NCBI RefSeq assembly: GCF_001579845.1
Contig: NZ_CP007440.1
Span: 3,556,029 to 3,620,028, forward strand
Direction of reading: 5' to 3'
DNA length: 64,000 bases
Source of the DNA: Rhodoplanes sp. Z2-YC6860
GTDB lineage: Bacteria > Pseudomonadota > Alphaproteobacteria > Rhizobiales > Xanthobacteraceae
The notes beneath the pieces were generated by a model that was given only the letters and a program-made list of their open reading frames with translations, searched no databases and was not told the DNA's origin. Every line of letters starts with the position of its first letter. Within the stretch, counting starts at the first letter, position 1. Shown piece by piece: positions 16,102 to 24,949 of the stretch. The translations under genes and the position numbers were made by a program.

Positions 16102-17142
16102 GTGAGAGTTCGAATCTTGATGTCGAAAACATCGTCGATCGGTCGACAACGCACGGCGCGCGGTTGTGTCCTCCGCTGCGCGTCGGCCCTTATGGCAGCG
16201 TTGCTGGGTTGCCTGGTTGCACTCAACAGCTCCGATGCCGCGACGGACTATCCCACGCGTACTGTCAGGATCATCATCCCGTTTTCCGCAGGTGGCGCCC
16301 CGGACATCGTGATGCGCGTTGTTGCGCAGGCCTTGAGCGAGAAATGGAAGCAATCCGTCGTCATCGAAAATCGCCCCGGCGCGAACACGTTCACGGGCAC
16401 GACGGCGGTGGCGCGAAGTGAACCGGACGGATACACCCTTCTCTTCACCGCGGACGGGACCTTCATCCTCAATCCGCTGCTGTACGCCTCGCTCCCGTAT
16501 ACGATGAACGAGTTGGCTCCGCTCAGCCTGATTGCGACCACGCCTCACGTATTCGCGGTCAGCGGCAAGGTTCAAGCGCAAAGCTTGCGCGAGTTCATTG
16601 CGTTCGCCAAAGCCAATCCGGGAAAGATGACCTTCGGCTCGACAGGATCCGGCAGCATCCAGCGTCTGGCCTTCGAGTTCTTTTCGCGTCTGTCGGGCGT
16701 CGAGCTTGTGCACGTGCCCTACCGCGGCGCGAACGAGACGGCGACCGCCCTGGTTGCCGGCGAAATAGACGCGTCCATAAACGGCGCTGCCACGGTGCTG
16801 CCGCACGTCGGGCAGAACGGCGTACGAGCATTGGCGATCACCACCAAGCGGCGGTCCGAACTGGCGCCGGATCTGCCGACCATGGAGGAGGCGGGGGTAC
16901 CGGGTTTCAGTTCGCAAGGCGCTTTCGGCTTGCTCGCGCCGGCGGGAGTCCCACAGGACATCAGGGAGAAGCTCGAGGCAGACTTGGCGGAAGTTTTGCA
17001 GAGGCCGGAAATGCAAAGCGTGCTGGCAACGCGATATTTCGAGAAAGCTTCGCTGGGCCCGGTCGAATTTCAGAAGGTGATTGCTGAGGAGAGCGCCAAA
17101 TGGCGTTCCGTCATCGAGGACAAGAAGATCAAAGGCGATTGA
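16102..17142 (+). CDS. Bug/TctC-family periplasmic solute receptor
   Basis: 346 residues. The GTG at 16102 was chosen because GGAGGAGG lies 6 bp upstream; an ATG at 16063 falls inside the operator-like region. The signal segment (ASALMAALLGCLVALNSSDA) precedes a typical TctC body: RTVRIIIPFSAGGAPDIVMR, ENRPGANTFTG, PDGYTLLF, HVPYRGANETATALVAGE, DLPTMEEAGVPGF. It is the only plus-strand gene between 16 and 17.2 kb and converges on the amidohydrolase gene. Ligand unknown; expected to be an organic carboxylate. Confidence 0.9.
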   Translation: MRVRILMSKTSSIGRQRTARGCVLRCASALMAALLGCLVALNSSDAATDYPTRTVRIIIPFSAGGAPDIVMRVVAQALSEKWKQSVVIENRPGANTFTGTTAVARSEPDGYTLLFTADGTFILNPLLYASLPYTMNELAPLSLIATTPHVFAVSGKVQAQSLREFIAFAKANPGKMTFGSTGSGSIQRLAFEFFSRLSGVELVHVPYRGANETATALVAGEIDASINGAATVLPHVGQNGVRALAITTKRRSELAPDLPTMEEAGVPGFSSQGAFGLLAPAGVPQDIREKLEADLAEVLQRPEMQSVLATRYFEKASLGPVEFQKVIAEESAKWRSVIEDKKIKGD

Positions 17143-17177
17143 CGGAGACGATCTCGCCTATCGCGAAGGGCGAGGAT

Positions 17178-18398
17178 TCATGCGGCGGATCGCCGCGCTT
17201 GTTTGACAGGGGACAGGCTCGGCTCGAGATTGAAAACGCGCTGAGCGTTACCGCCCAGAATATTGCGTTTGTCCTGCTCGGTCAGGAACGGCAAGTCATA
17301 GATGGTGCTGGGCAGGTCCATGTCCCAATGAGGATAGTCGGACGAATACAGCAGCTGCGTCCGCGCATTGATCATCTCGAAGGTCACCTCGAGCGCTTTG
17401 CGGTTGTTCACCATCTCCATGGGCTGCGAGGTGAAATACATCTCGCGCATATAGTCGCTCGGTTTCCGCTTGAGCAGCGGGGCGTCGGACGTCCGCATCA
17501 TGAACTCGTTGTCCAGGCGCTGCATCAGGAAGGGCAGCCATGCGAGCCCGCTTTCGATCCATATGGTCTTCAGCTTGGGAAACCGCTCCGGCATGCCGTT
17601 CACCAGCCAGTTCGTCATGTAGAGCATATTGCACCACGAGAAACCGAGGCTGTGCACAGCGATGAACCGATTGGTGAGCGACAGGCTCTGCTCGCTCCAA
17701 TTGAACGCTGCATGAAAGCCGAGCGGCATTCCGCGCTCCTGCAATGAAGAATAAATCTTCATGTAGGGGTTCTCGAAATTGGATTTGTAGGTCGTTGCCG
17801 TGACCATGAAGCCGACGACACCCTTGCGATCGCCAAACTCGTCGATCATGCGCAGACACATGTCGGGATCATAAAACGGCAGATAGAGCATCGATTTCAG
17901 CCGCGGGTTCTCGGCTAGCACCTTGTCGCAAAGCCACCTGTTGTAGGCTAGTGCGATACCGCTGACCTCTTCCCGCCGCGGGCAGCTCGCAAGATTGAGC
18001 ATCGGGGTCGGAAACATGACGGCGGTATCGACGCCCATCGAATCCATCCACCGCTCCATCAAGGTGATATCGCGGTGCGGCGTCGGTGGGACCTTTTCCT
18101 TGCCGCGCATGGGATAGCGGGTAATGCGGCCGCCGTTGCCTTGATAGAGCGCATTGTCCGAGACGATGCCGCCAAGAGACATGCCCTGAACCCTGGCTTC
18201 GTGGCGCAGAATCGGGTTCTCGATGAATTCGGCAATCTCCTTGAAGGCCTCTTGCTCGTAGTGGTGGGAATCCGTGTCGACGATGAAGAAGTCATCGTAT
18301 TTGCGGTCTTTCGCCTGCTGCGCGGCGTTGCGAAGGAGCGTCCTGGTGTCGAACTCTTCGTTCGCCAGATCGCGAAAGCTGTGGATGTCGTTTGTCAT
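17178..18398 (-). CDS. Amidohydrolase family 2 (ACMSD-like TIM-barrel hydrolase/decarboxylase)
   Basis: 406 residues. The start MTNDIHSFRDL follows a GAGGAGC ribosome site; a longer in-frame reading runs into the ferredoxin gene and lacks family similarity. Metal-site elements of the Amidohydro_2 family are present in order: VDTDSHHYE (about 39-47) in place of the usual DxHxH strand, a HAAFNW histidine near mid-protein, WIESGLAWLP, and the C-terminal SSDYPHWD aspartate. Members include aminocarboxymuconate-semialdehyde decarboxylase, gamma-resorcylate decarboxylase and acid hydratases. It lies 58 bp downstream of a Rieske ferredoxin on the same strand, so they are likely co-transcribed. A cytoplasmic decarboxylase or hydrolase acting on an aromatic-derived acid is a reasonable guess. 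Confidence 0.85.
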   Translation of the reverse strand: MTNDIHSFRDLANEEFDTRTLLRNAAQQAKDRKYDDFFIVDTDSHHYEQEAFKEIAEFIENPILRHEARVQGMSLGGIVSDNALYQGNGGRITRYPMRGKEKVPPTPHRDITLMERWMDSMGVDTAVMFPTPMLNLASCPRREEVSGIALAYNRWLCDKVLAENPRLKSMLYLPFYDPDMCLRMIDEFGDRKGVVGFMVTATTYKSNFENPYMKIYSSLQERGMPLGFHAAFNWSEQSLSLTNRFIAVHSLGFSWCNMLYMTNWLVNGMPERFPKLKTIWIESGLAWLPFLMQRLDNEFMMRTSDAPLLKRKPSDYMREMYFTSQPMEMVNNRKALEVTFEMINARTQLLYSSDYPHWDMDLPSTIYDLPFLTEQDKRNILGGNAQRVFNLEPSLSPVKQARRSAA

Positions 18399-18456
18399 GG
18401 TTGCTCCTCGCGCAGGCGGGACGGAATTCGGATTTCGCGGAACGACGGCGAGCGGC

Positions 18457-18828
18457 TCATGCAACGATGTAGACTTGGCCATCGCGTCGTACCACGTCGT
18501 ACTTTTTGAGCCGCAGGCTCTTGTCACAGACGTGAGTGCCATCGGAGAGATGAAACTCGTAGCTGTGCCAGGGGCAGATGATGTGGATGTCGGCCTCGTC
18601 GTAGTTCTGGCCGAGGTAGACGCCGCCTTCGCCGATGACGTCGACAACCTGAGGTAACTGGACGCCTTCGCAGGCTGGCCCGCCCTGGTGCGGACAGAAA
18701 TTCCGATAGGCGAAGTATTGACCGCCCCGATAGAACACGCCGATTTCGTCGGTCGTCGTCTGGACGATGCGAACCCCGCCTTCGGCTATCTCGCCTTCGC
18801 GGCAAACCAGAAGCTCGGTCATGCTCAT
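18457..18828 (-). CDS. Rieske [2Fe-2S] ferredoxin-like protein
   Basis: 123 residues with both Rieske ligand motifs: C45-P-H47 in FCPHQGGPACEG and C85-PW-H88 in ICPWHSYEFHL. The 37-residue distance between the motifs is longer than the roughly 16-20 of classical ferredoxins, as in a subset of small soluble Rieske proteins. There is no signal or membrane anchor, so it is a cytoplasmic electron carrier for an oxygenase or similar enzyme. It is first in an operon with the downstream amidohydrolase. The start is 10 bp from a perfect 8-bp inverted repeat, so binding there should block translation initiation or transcription. No Rieske oxygenase alpha subunit is in the window. Confidence 0.88.
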   Translation of the reverse strand: MSMTELLVCREGEIAEGGVRIVQTTTDEIGVFYRGGQYFAYRNFCPHQGGPACEGVQLPQVVDVIGEGGVYLGQNYDEADIHIICPWHSYEFHLSDGTHVCDKSLRLKKYDVVRRDGQVYIVA

Positions 18829-18838
18829 TCCTATATAA

Positions 18839-18859
18839 TATACTATGTTTTATAGTATA
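18839..18859. promoter_or_regulatory. Perfect 8-bp inverted repeat, candidate MarR-type operator
   Basis: TATACTAT-GTTTT-ATAGTATA, immediately upstream of the Rieske ferredoxin ATG. It shares the core CTATG-N4-ATAG with the repeat at 26724-26748. It probably controls the ferredoxin-amidohydrolase operon and perhaps the divergent ThDP enzyme gene. Confidence 0.6.
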
Positions 18860-19011
18860 CAGACCGAGATGATCCGTCAAATTGGACTGGGGCAGAGCGA
18901 TCGCGAGCAGCGCGAAGCGGTCATCAATCGATCATTTCAGACGTCGGTTGATAGCAGGGACTTCGGGAGGTGTATGGCCCGACGGGAGATGGACTGGCCG
19001 CGAAAAAGCAT

Positions 19012-19026
19012 ATAGAATATATCTAT
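19012..19026. promoter_or_regulatory. Short AT-rich inverted repeat upstream of ThDP enzyme gene
   Basis: ATAGA-ATATA-TCTAT, perfect 5-bp arms, 36 bp before the ATG at 19063. It could be an operator or simply promoter -10-type sequence. It is weaker than the repeat at 18839. Confidence 0.3.
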
Positions 19027-19062
19027 CGGAACCAGTCGTCGAGTTTTTCGAGGAAATTGCCA

Positions 19063-20799
19063 ATGGATACGGCCACACCTGCAGCTTCTCTCGCGCCCCG
19101 CACGTCGAACCAGCAATCCGCTGCCGAAGCGATCATCGACGCGCTCGTCGAGGAAGGCGTCAAGGCGGTCTTCGGGATGACCGGAGATACGGTGCTTCCC
19201 CTGCTCGACGCGCTCTATGGGCGCAGCACAAAGATCCGCTATGTAACGACGAAATTCGAGATGAGCACCGCCGCCATGGCGGACGGATACTCACGTGCGA
19301 CCGGAGAGATCGGCTGCGCGCTCTTCCACGTCGGACCGAGCGTTTCCAATGCGGTGCTTGGCACCTGGTCGGCCCAGAAGGACAACGTCCCGCTGCTGAT
19401 CCTGTCGGCGAATCTTGACCGCTTCCGGCTCGGCCGCGACATTTGGCACGAATTCGACGTCAACGGCGTGTTTTCTCGTTTCACCAAGCGCAGCGATCAG
19501 ATGATCGAGGCCAAGGATGCCCGCCGCTTGATGCGCACCGCGATGCAGGTGGCGAAGTCCGGGCTACCGGGCGCCGTGCACATCGATTTTCCCAAGGATC
19601 TGCTGCCGCAGCCGGTGGACGTGGAAACCTTCGACCTGTCCCTGCGGGGTGGGGCCCATTCCGACTACGTTTCGAACGCCACACGGCCGGATGCGGAGGC
19701 GGTCGATCGCGCGCTGGCGCTGCTGCAATCGGCGAAGCGCCCGATCATCATCGCGGGACGCGGCGTCACCTGGTCGCGCGCCTCAAAGCTGGTGGTGCGC
19801 CTGGCGGAGGCGCTGTCCATTCCGGTGATCACCACCGAGATGGGGCGCGGCTCGATACCGGAGCATCACCCGCTGTCCGGCGGTTTGGTGGGGCACTTCG
19901 GCCTGTCGACCGCGAATTCGCTGCTGACGGATGCCGACGTGGTGCTGGGCCTCGGCTGCCAGTTCCGCAACGTCAATACACTCAACTGGCAGCTCATCAA
20001 CCCGGACGCTCGCATCATCCAGGTCGAACCGGATCCGCTCGAGATCGGCCGTCAATACGCCGTGGCCGTCGGCGTGCACGCCGATGCGGGTTTGTTTCTC
20101 AAGGATCTGCTGGAACGCATCGCCGGCAAGGGGATCAAGCGGGCCGACCCCGCGATTGCCCAGGACATTGCCAGGCGCAAGAAGGATGAGAAGGCGCGCT
20201 ACTACGACGCCGATCTCGAATCCACGCCGATCAAGCCGCAGCTCATCACCAAGGTGTTGGAGAAGATCGCGCCGCGTGATGCGATCTACGTGGTGGGTTC
20301 TGGTCACCACACCCATTTCGCAAACTACATTCAGGTGAGCGAACCGGACCAATACCACTGGTGTGTCGGATCCGGCACGATGGCGTGGGCGTTCCCGGCA
20401 GCGCTCGGCATCAAGCTCGCGCGGCCGGATCGCAAGGTCATCGTTCCGATCGGCGACGGCGATTTCGGAATGAATGCGCAGGAGATCGAGACCTCGGTCC
20501 GCGAAAAGCTGCCCGTGACCGTGGTGATCTACAACGACGTGAGCTTCGGCGCGTTACGCATCTTCCAGAAGATGCAGCACGCAGGCCGCTACATCGGCTC
20601 CAATGTCGGAGAAACGGACTGGGTGAAGCTTGCGGAAGCCTATGGAGCCAACGGCGTCCGTGTTGATCGCCCGGCAGACCTCGAGGGTGCCTTGAAACGG
20701 GCGATCGCATCCGACGTGACAACGATTGTCGATGTCAGGATCGATCCTTGGGAGCTTGCCCATCGGACTCCCGAATTCAAGGAATTCCACCGCTTCTGA
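19063..20799 (+). CDS. Thiamine-diphosphate-dependent enzyme (acetolactate synthase/2-oxoacid decarboxylase family)
   Basis: 578 residues. The ATG at 19063 has AGGAAA upstream and begins just before the family N-terminus; an earlier in-frame ATG adds 31 unrelated residues. All three domains are present: the Pyr domain with catalytic glutamate E66 (KFEMSTAAMADGYSRATG), a central domain (PIIIAGRGVTWSRA), and the PP domain with GDG at 464 and ND at about 491. It should decarboxylate a 2-oxo acid or ligate a carbanion. The CoA-transferase gene follows after 22 bp, so the product may enter a CoA-linked route. Family members include acetolactate synthase, benzoylformate and sulfopyruvate decarboxylases and oxalyl-CoA decarboxylase; none can be chosen from sequence alone. 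Confidence 0.85.
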   Translation: MDTATPAASLAPRTSNQQSAAEAIIDALVEEGVKAVFGMTGDTVLPLLDALYGRSTKIRYVTTKFEMSTAAMADGYSRATGEIGCALFHVGPSVSNAVLGTWSAQKDNVPLLILSANLDRFRLGRDIWHEFDVNGVFSRFTKRSDQMIEAKDARRLMRTAMQVAKSGLPGAVHIDFPKDLLPQPVDVETFDLSLRGGAHSDYVSNATRPDAEAVDRALALLQSAKRPIIIAGRGVTWSRASKLVVRLAEALSIPVITTEMGRGSIPEHHPLSGGLVGHFGLSTANSLLTDADVVLGLGCQFRNVNTLNWQLINPDARIIQVEPDPLEIGRQYAVAVGVHADAGLFLKDLLERIAGKGIKRADPAIAQDIARRKKDEKARYYDADLESTPIKPQLITKVLEKIAPRDAIYVVGSGHHTHFANYIQVSEPDQYHWCVGSGTMAWAFPAALGIKLARPDRKVIVPIGDGDFGMNAQEIETSVREKLPVTVVIYNDVSFGALRIFQKMQHAGRYIGSNVGETDWVKLAEAYGANGVRVDRPADLEGALKRAIASDVTTIVDVRIDPWELAHRTPEFKEFHRF

Positions 20800-20821
20800 T
20801 ACCGGGATATTGAGCCAATCC

Positions 20822-22018
20822 ATGCCGTCACCTCTCGCAGGCATCAAAGTCGTCGAAGCCACGACCATGATCACCGGGCCGCTGGCCGGCATGCTGCTGG
20901 CCGATCTCGGCGCGGAGGTCGTGAAGCTGGAGAATCCGAACGGAGGCGATCCATTCCGTACATTTCGCGGAAAGGATCACTCGCCTCATTTCCTGTCCTA
21001 CAACAGGAACAAGAAGAGCATCGCGCTCGATATCCGGAGCGAGCAGGGCAAGGACGTGCTGCTCCGGCTGATCCGGAAAGCGGACGTGTTCATCGAGAAT
21101 TTCCGGCCAGGGGTCATGGAGCGACTGGGATTAGGCCGCGCCATCCTCATGAAGGAAAATCCGAGATTGATCTGTTGCGCGATCAGCGGTTTCGGAGCGA
21201 CCGGGCCCTACAAGGACCGGCCTGCCTATGACGCCGTGGCGCAGGCGCTTGCCGGCACGTCATCGCTCTTCTTTCACGGGGATCCCGTGATCACCGGGCC
21301 GTCCATCTCCGACAACCTGACCGGGATGTACGCGAGCCAGGGCATCCTTGCGGCGTTGGTCGAGCGCGGCACGACGGGGCGCGGGCGAACTGTCGACGTC
21401 AACATGCTCGAAGCGACGATGGCCTTCATGCCCGACCCGTTTCTGGCGCATACCATGCTCGGCTTGCCGGCCGAACCGCTCATGCGCTCGCGCGCATCGC
21501 AATCCTACGCGTTGCGTTGCTCCGATGAGAAACTTGTATCGATCCACATGTCGTCACAGGAGAAATTCTGGATGGCGGTGTTGGAGGCATTCGGCGTCCG
21601 GAATCTTGCGACTGATCCTCGTTTCAACAACCGGGCCGGCCGCGTCGACAACTACCTTGAATTGGCTCAGGAGCTGCAAAAGGTCGCCGAGACCGCGCCG
21701 CGCAACCATTGGATGGAGCGTCTGGAAGCCAACGACGTGCCGCACGCGCCGGTCAATTCTCTGCCGGAGGTGATGACGGATCCGCAGGTGCAGCATCTCG
21801 GCTCGTTTTATGAGATGCGTCATCCGGTACGCGGCGCGTATCAGGCCATACGACGACCGGTATACTTCGATGGTTCTCGGGACGATCAGGCGCTCGATCT
21901 GCCACCCAATCTGAATGCAGATGGTGAGCGCATCCTCCGCGATCTCGGTTATGGCGAATCCGAGATTGAAAGCTGGCGTCGACACAACGAGCAAGTGGCC
22001 GCCAGCAAGGCGAAGTAA
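20822..22018 (+). CDS. Family III CoA-transferase (CaiB/formyl-CoA transferase type)
   Basis: 398 residues from ATG at 20822, 22 bp after the ThDP enzyme. Typical opening LAGIKVVEATTMITGPLAGM, then ADLGAEVVKLENP, IENFRPGVMERLGL, the GFGATGPYKDRPAYD segment, and SISDNLTG with the expected catalytic aspartate D164. It would move CoA from an acyl-CoA donor to a carboxylate. It ends 11 bp from the convergent citryl-CoA-lyase-like gene. A second enzyme of the same family is at 34947-36116. Confidence 0.9.
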   Translation: MPSPLAGIKVVEATTMITGPLAGMLLADLGAEVVKLENPNGGDPFRTFRGKDHSPHFLSYNRNKKSIALDIRSEQGKDVLLRLIRKADVFIENFRPGVMERLGLGRAILMKENPRLICCAISGFGATGPYKDRPAYDAVAQALAGTSSLFFHGDPVITGPSISDNLTGMYASQGILAALVERGTTGRGRTVDVNMLEATMAFMPDPFLAHTMLGLPAEPLMRSRASQSYALRCSDEKLVSIHMSSQEKFWMAVLEAFGVRNLATDPRFNNRAGRVDNYLELAQELQKVAETAPRNHWMERLEANDVPHAPVNSLPEVMTDPQVQHLGSFYEMRHPVRGAYQAIRRPVYFDGSRDDQALDLPPNLNADGERILRDLGYGESEIESWRRHNEQVAASKAK

Positions 22019-22029
22019 CAGCCGATCGA

Positions 22030-22791
22030 CTATTCGGGGTCGCGATACTCGATCTCGCCCGCGAACTCCATAAAGGCCGGAGAGACCGGTTGGCTCGATT
22101 CCTCGACCGTATGGGCCACCAAACCGGCCGCGCGGCTGACGACCGCGAGCCCCCGCATCGCGGCCGCGGGAAAGCCCAGTTCGCACAATAGCGCCCCAAG
22201 CGCTCCGGTGACGTTCAGCGTCAGATGTTTTCCGGACACGCGGTCAATTTCCTCGCTCAGGATGTGGACCAGCGCCATGTAGGGGCCATCGATCCCGTGC
22301 TCGCGCGCAATTTCCATCAGGCGCAATGTTCGGGGATCGGTCGGATTGTAGTATGGGTGTCCGAAGCCAGGCAGGCGTTTCTTGGCTTTCGCGGCATTTT
22401 CGACGGTCTCACGCGCCCAGACGCGGGGCTCCTTTCCCGACGCCACGCCTTCGAGCAGCAGCGAGCCCATGCCGGTCATCGTGCCGACGAACTTCTCTCC
22501 GATCATCATGGTGCCTGCGGCAATTCCGATCTGTGCCTGTCCGGGCAGGGAATCGGCGATCAGGCGTGCGACGATGGCCGTGGGCGTGATGCCATGGTCC
22601 ATGAGCACGATCATGCAGGCGTCCATCAACGGCAGTTTGCGGCGCTCGATGTCCTTGCCTGTAACGATGAAATAAAATGCCTCGGAGAACGTCATCTTTC
22701 CGAGAATATCCGTCAGAACGTTTCGACCTCGCATCACCAAGCGGGACACGTCGGAGGTCGGGCTGCCGATACGGGTGACAGGAGGAGCCAT
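22030..22791 (-). CDS. Short citrate-synthase-fold protein (citryl-CoA lyase-like)
   Basis: 253 residues, much shorter than citrate synthase (about 430) but equal to the citryl-CoA lyase-like clade. Recognisable segments: DHGITPTA near 65-72, the GFGHPYY catalytic-histidine region (H145) followed by NPTDPRTLRLMEIA, LNVTGALGALLCELGFP, and the C-terminal RAAGLVAHTVEE. It should cleave or condense a 3-hydroxyacyl-CoA of the citryl/citramalyl kind. It is the second gene of a MarR-led operon, 14 bp after MarR, and converges on the CoA-transferase. Together they suggest CoA activation of a hydroxy acid followed by retro-aldol cleavage. Confidence 0.8.
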   Translation of the reverse strand: MAPPVTRIGSPTSDVSRLVMRGRNVLTDILGKMTFSEAFYFIVTGKDIERRKLPLMDACMIVLMDHGITPTAIVARLIADSLPGQAQIGIAAGTMMIGEKFVGTMTGMGSLLLEGVASGKEPRVWARETVENAAKAKKRLPGFGHPYYNPTDPRTLRLMEIAREHGIDGPYMALVHILSEEIDRVSGKHLTLNVTGALGALLCELGFPAAAMRGLAVVSRAAGLVAHTVEESSQPVSPAFMEFAGEIEYRDPE

Positions 22792-22805
22792 GGTGGGAGG
22801 CCGAG

Positions 22806-23378
22806 TTAGAGGACGTCGCGACCGCGGTTGAGTGGCGACTGGAATTTGTCTGATGCTTTTTGATAGGCAGCATCGAATCCGTCGAGCATCCGCTCGAGGT
22901 ATTTTGAGAACTGGAGGATTTCCGCGGGCGTCATGTCACGAAACCAGACGTCATTGATGTCCGCCAGCTCTTCCGTGAGACGGTCGATCCTTTGCCTGGC
23001 CGAACGGTGCAGCGTGACGGTAACCGCTCGCGCATCGTTCGGATCAAACGCTTTTACAACCCACTTTGACTTGACGAGGCCACCAACGGTCGTCGTGACG
23101 TTTTCCGGAGCCATGTGCAAATAATTGGCGATGTCGCGCACCCGAACGCCGGCCTTGGGATCGAGACGGTAGAGCGCGGCGACGATTGAATATTCCGTAG
23201 AATTCAAATTCATCGTCGATGCGACCAGTCGCTTCAATCGCTGGAGGCGGCCGGTCGTTGCATAGAGCAGCATCACCACATCGCGAAACATCGCTGCGCG
23301 GGAGTTGGAGCTTCGCGGTGCCGCGACCGGACGAAGAGAAGGAGTATTGCGTCGCTCGCCGACTTTGGGCCTTGGCAT
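22806..23378 (-). CDS. MarR family transcriptional regulator
   Basis: 190 residues with a MarR winged helix at about 78-135: RVRDIANYLHMAPENVTTTV, then LVKSKWVVKAFDPNDARAVTVTL with the D-x-R wing. A basic serine-rich N-terminal tail of about 35 residues precedes it. It is co-transcribed with the citryl-CoA-lyase-like gene. A GAAATA-N6-TATTTC repeat 67 bp upstream is a likely autoregulatory site. MarR regulators usually respond to aromatic acids or their CoA esters. It may also act on the CTATG-N4-ATAG repeats nearby. Confidence 0.88.
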   Translation of the reverse strand: MPRPKVGERRNTPSLRPVAAPRSSNSRAAMFRDVVMLLYATTGRLQRLKRLVASTMNLNSTEYSIVAALYRLDPKAGVRVRDIANYLHMAPENVTTTVGGLVKSKWVVKAFDPNDARAVTVTLHRSARQRIDRLTEELADINDVWFRDMTPAEILQFSKYLERMLDGFDAAYQKASDKFQSPLNRGRDVL

Positions 23379-23445
23379 TCGGTGCTCCGATTCAATCGAG
23401 TTGCCTGTGTAGTAAATGCAATCGGTCGATGCAACATAACTATCC

Positions 23446-23463
23446 GAAATATATACGTATTTC
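23446..23463. promoter_or_regulatory. Candidate MarR autoregulatory operator
   Basis: GAAATA-TATACG-TATTTC, perfect 6-bp arms, about 67 bp before the MarR start codon and 35 bp after the DoxX stop. Its position marks the promoter of the marR-citryl-CoA lyase unit. Confidence 0.5.
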
Positions 23464-23498
23464 AGGAGTGTGACTGGGGCGGCGGGTACTGGACAGAA

Positions 23499-23897
23499 TC
23501 AACGCGCCAGCGGCCAAGCCAAGATCAGAAAGGCGGCTGCCAGCCCGACGTGCTCGAGGAAGGTCTCGATGTTGCGGGCACGCTCGACCCCGCTCATCTT
23601 CCAAAACGGATAGACGATGACCGTGGCCGCCATCGTGAAGACGGCCAACAAGGTGGCCGCTGCCGCAGCCATCCAACCGGTAATGAACATCGCCGAGCCG
23701 GCAAGCTGCACAAGGATGGTCAGTGCCACCGCCGCGTGCGGGGCCGGCAGTTGGAACCGATTCGAGAAGTGCTTCACAGTGGCGTTGAACGCCACGAGCT
23801 TCGTTACGCCGCTCCAGACATAGGCCGAGCAGAGCAGGAAGCGCAGAATCAGGCCAGTGATTGTCGGCTCATCCAGTGGCGTCAAACTCCGCAACAT
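23499..23897 (-). CDS. DoxX-family small membrane protein
   Basis: 132 residues with four hydrophobic segments, LILRFLLCSAYVWSGVTKL (16-34), AVALTILVQLAGSAMFITGW, AAAATLLAVFTMAATVIVY and VGLAAAFLILAWPL. The pattern SGVTKL in helix 1 and the PHFSNR-like loop are usual for DoxX/SURF4-like integral membrane proteins. The function of these is poorly known; some associate with quinone-linked oxidation. It follows a Bug receptor gene by 72 bp on the same strand, and may be the third gene of the ThDP enzyme operon. Confidence 0.75.
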   Translation of the reverse strand: MLRSLTPLDEPTITGLILRFLLCSAYVWSGVTKLVAFNATVKHFSNRFQLPAPHAAVALTILVQLAGSAMFITGWMAAAAATLLAVFTMAATVIVYPFWKMSGVERARNIETFLEHVGLAAAFLILAWPLAR

Positions 23898-23969
23898 CGT
23901 TCCAATCCGATCTGGTTCGAAGACTCTAAAACGCGATCAAGCAATATGTTCGAACGCGCGGCGGCCGAT

Positions 23970-24926
23970 CTACTGGCGTTCGATCCCCCGTGCGGAGACC
24001 ACTTCTTTCCACTTGCGAATTTCGCCTGCGACGAATGTCTGCGTTTCGCCGGCGGTTGCGGGCCGTTGCTCCCCGCCGAGCGCCTTGAAGCGTTCGCGAA
24101 TGTCCGCAAGATCGAGCACGCGGCGGATTTCAGAATTCAGCTTCGCGACGATCGGGCCGGGCGTGCGGCCCGGCGCCGCAAGGCCCAGAAAGGATACAAC
24201 CTCATAGCCGGGCAGGGTATCGGCCACGGTTGGGACCTCGGGCAGCGCCGCCCATCGCTCCTTGGTGGTCACGGCCACCGCGCGCACCCGTCCGTCGGCG
24301 ATAAATGGCATCGCGGTCGGCATTGTCTCGAACAGGAAGTCGACGCGCCCGGCGAGCAGTTCGAGGATTTGCGTCGCGCCGCCGCGATATGCAACCGGCA
24401 CCGTTTCGGTGCCTGCCATCATGTTGAACAGCTCGGATGCAAGATGATGCACCGAGCCAGGGCCGGTCGTTGCGTAGTTCAATTTGCCCGCGTTGCTTTT
24501 CGCGTGCCGGATCAGGTCCGAGACAGTGCGAATGGGCGAGTCAGGCTTGACGACCAGCACGAACGGATAGGCGATGAGCGTTGAAACCATGCTGACGTCC
24601 TTTTCGGGATCGAAAGGCATATCTTTCAGCATGGCCGCTTGCGCCGGATACGCGCCGGTCACCATCAGCAACGTGTAGCCGTCCGGCACGGAGGTCGCGA
24701 CGTAACGGTTGGCCAGTAGGCCGCCCGCACCGCTCTTGTTTTCGACCACCACAGGCTGCCCGAAGCTGTCGGCCATCTTTTGCGCCACCAGCCGGCCGAC
24801 GACGTCCGATCCCGCGCCGGGAGCGAACGGCACGATCAGTTGCACAGGACGGATGGGATAGTCCTGTGCGTTGGCCTGCGGCATCCAAAGCGCAGCTGCA
24901 AGCGCCACAATCGAAAGTCGTTTCAT
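23970..24926 (-). CDS. Bug/TctC-family periplasmic solute receptor
   Basis: 318 residues beginning MKRLSIVALAAALWMPQANA, a clean signal peptide cut before QDYPIRP. Family body: PVQLIVPFAPGAGSDVVGRL, VENKSGAGGLLANR, PDGYTLLMVTG, PVAYRGGATQILELLAGRVD, VPTVADTLPGYEVVSF. A TTG at 24953 overlaps the upstream stop and could be used instead, adding nine residues before the signal. The gene follows a ThDP enzyme directly, so receptor and enzyme are co-expressed. There is no TctAB nearby. Confidence 0.9.
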   Translation of the reverse strand: MKRLSIVALAAALWMPQANAQDYPIRPVQLIVPFAPGAGSDVVGRLVAQKMADSFGQPVVVENKSGAGGLLANRYVATSVPDGYTLLMVTGAYPAQAAMLKDMPFDPEKDVSMVSTLIAYPFVLVVKPDSPIRTVSDLIRHAKSNAGKLNYATTGPGSVHHLASELFNMMAGTETVPVAYRGGATQILELLAGRVDFLFETMPTAMPFIADGRVRAVAVTTKERWAALPEVPTVADTLPGYEVVSFLGLAAPGRTPGPIVAKLNSEIRRVLDLADIRERFKALGGEQRPATAGETQTFVAGEIRKWKEVVSARGIERQ

Positions 24927-24949
24927 TGGAACCTCTATGACAGCGACGA

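Noticed and set aside
17153-17174. CTCGCC / GGCGAG hairpin between convergent Bug and amidohydrolase genes as a terminator
   Set aside because: Only 6-bp stem and no T-tract on either side; may occur by chance at high GC.
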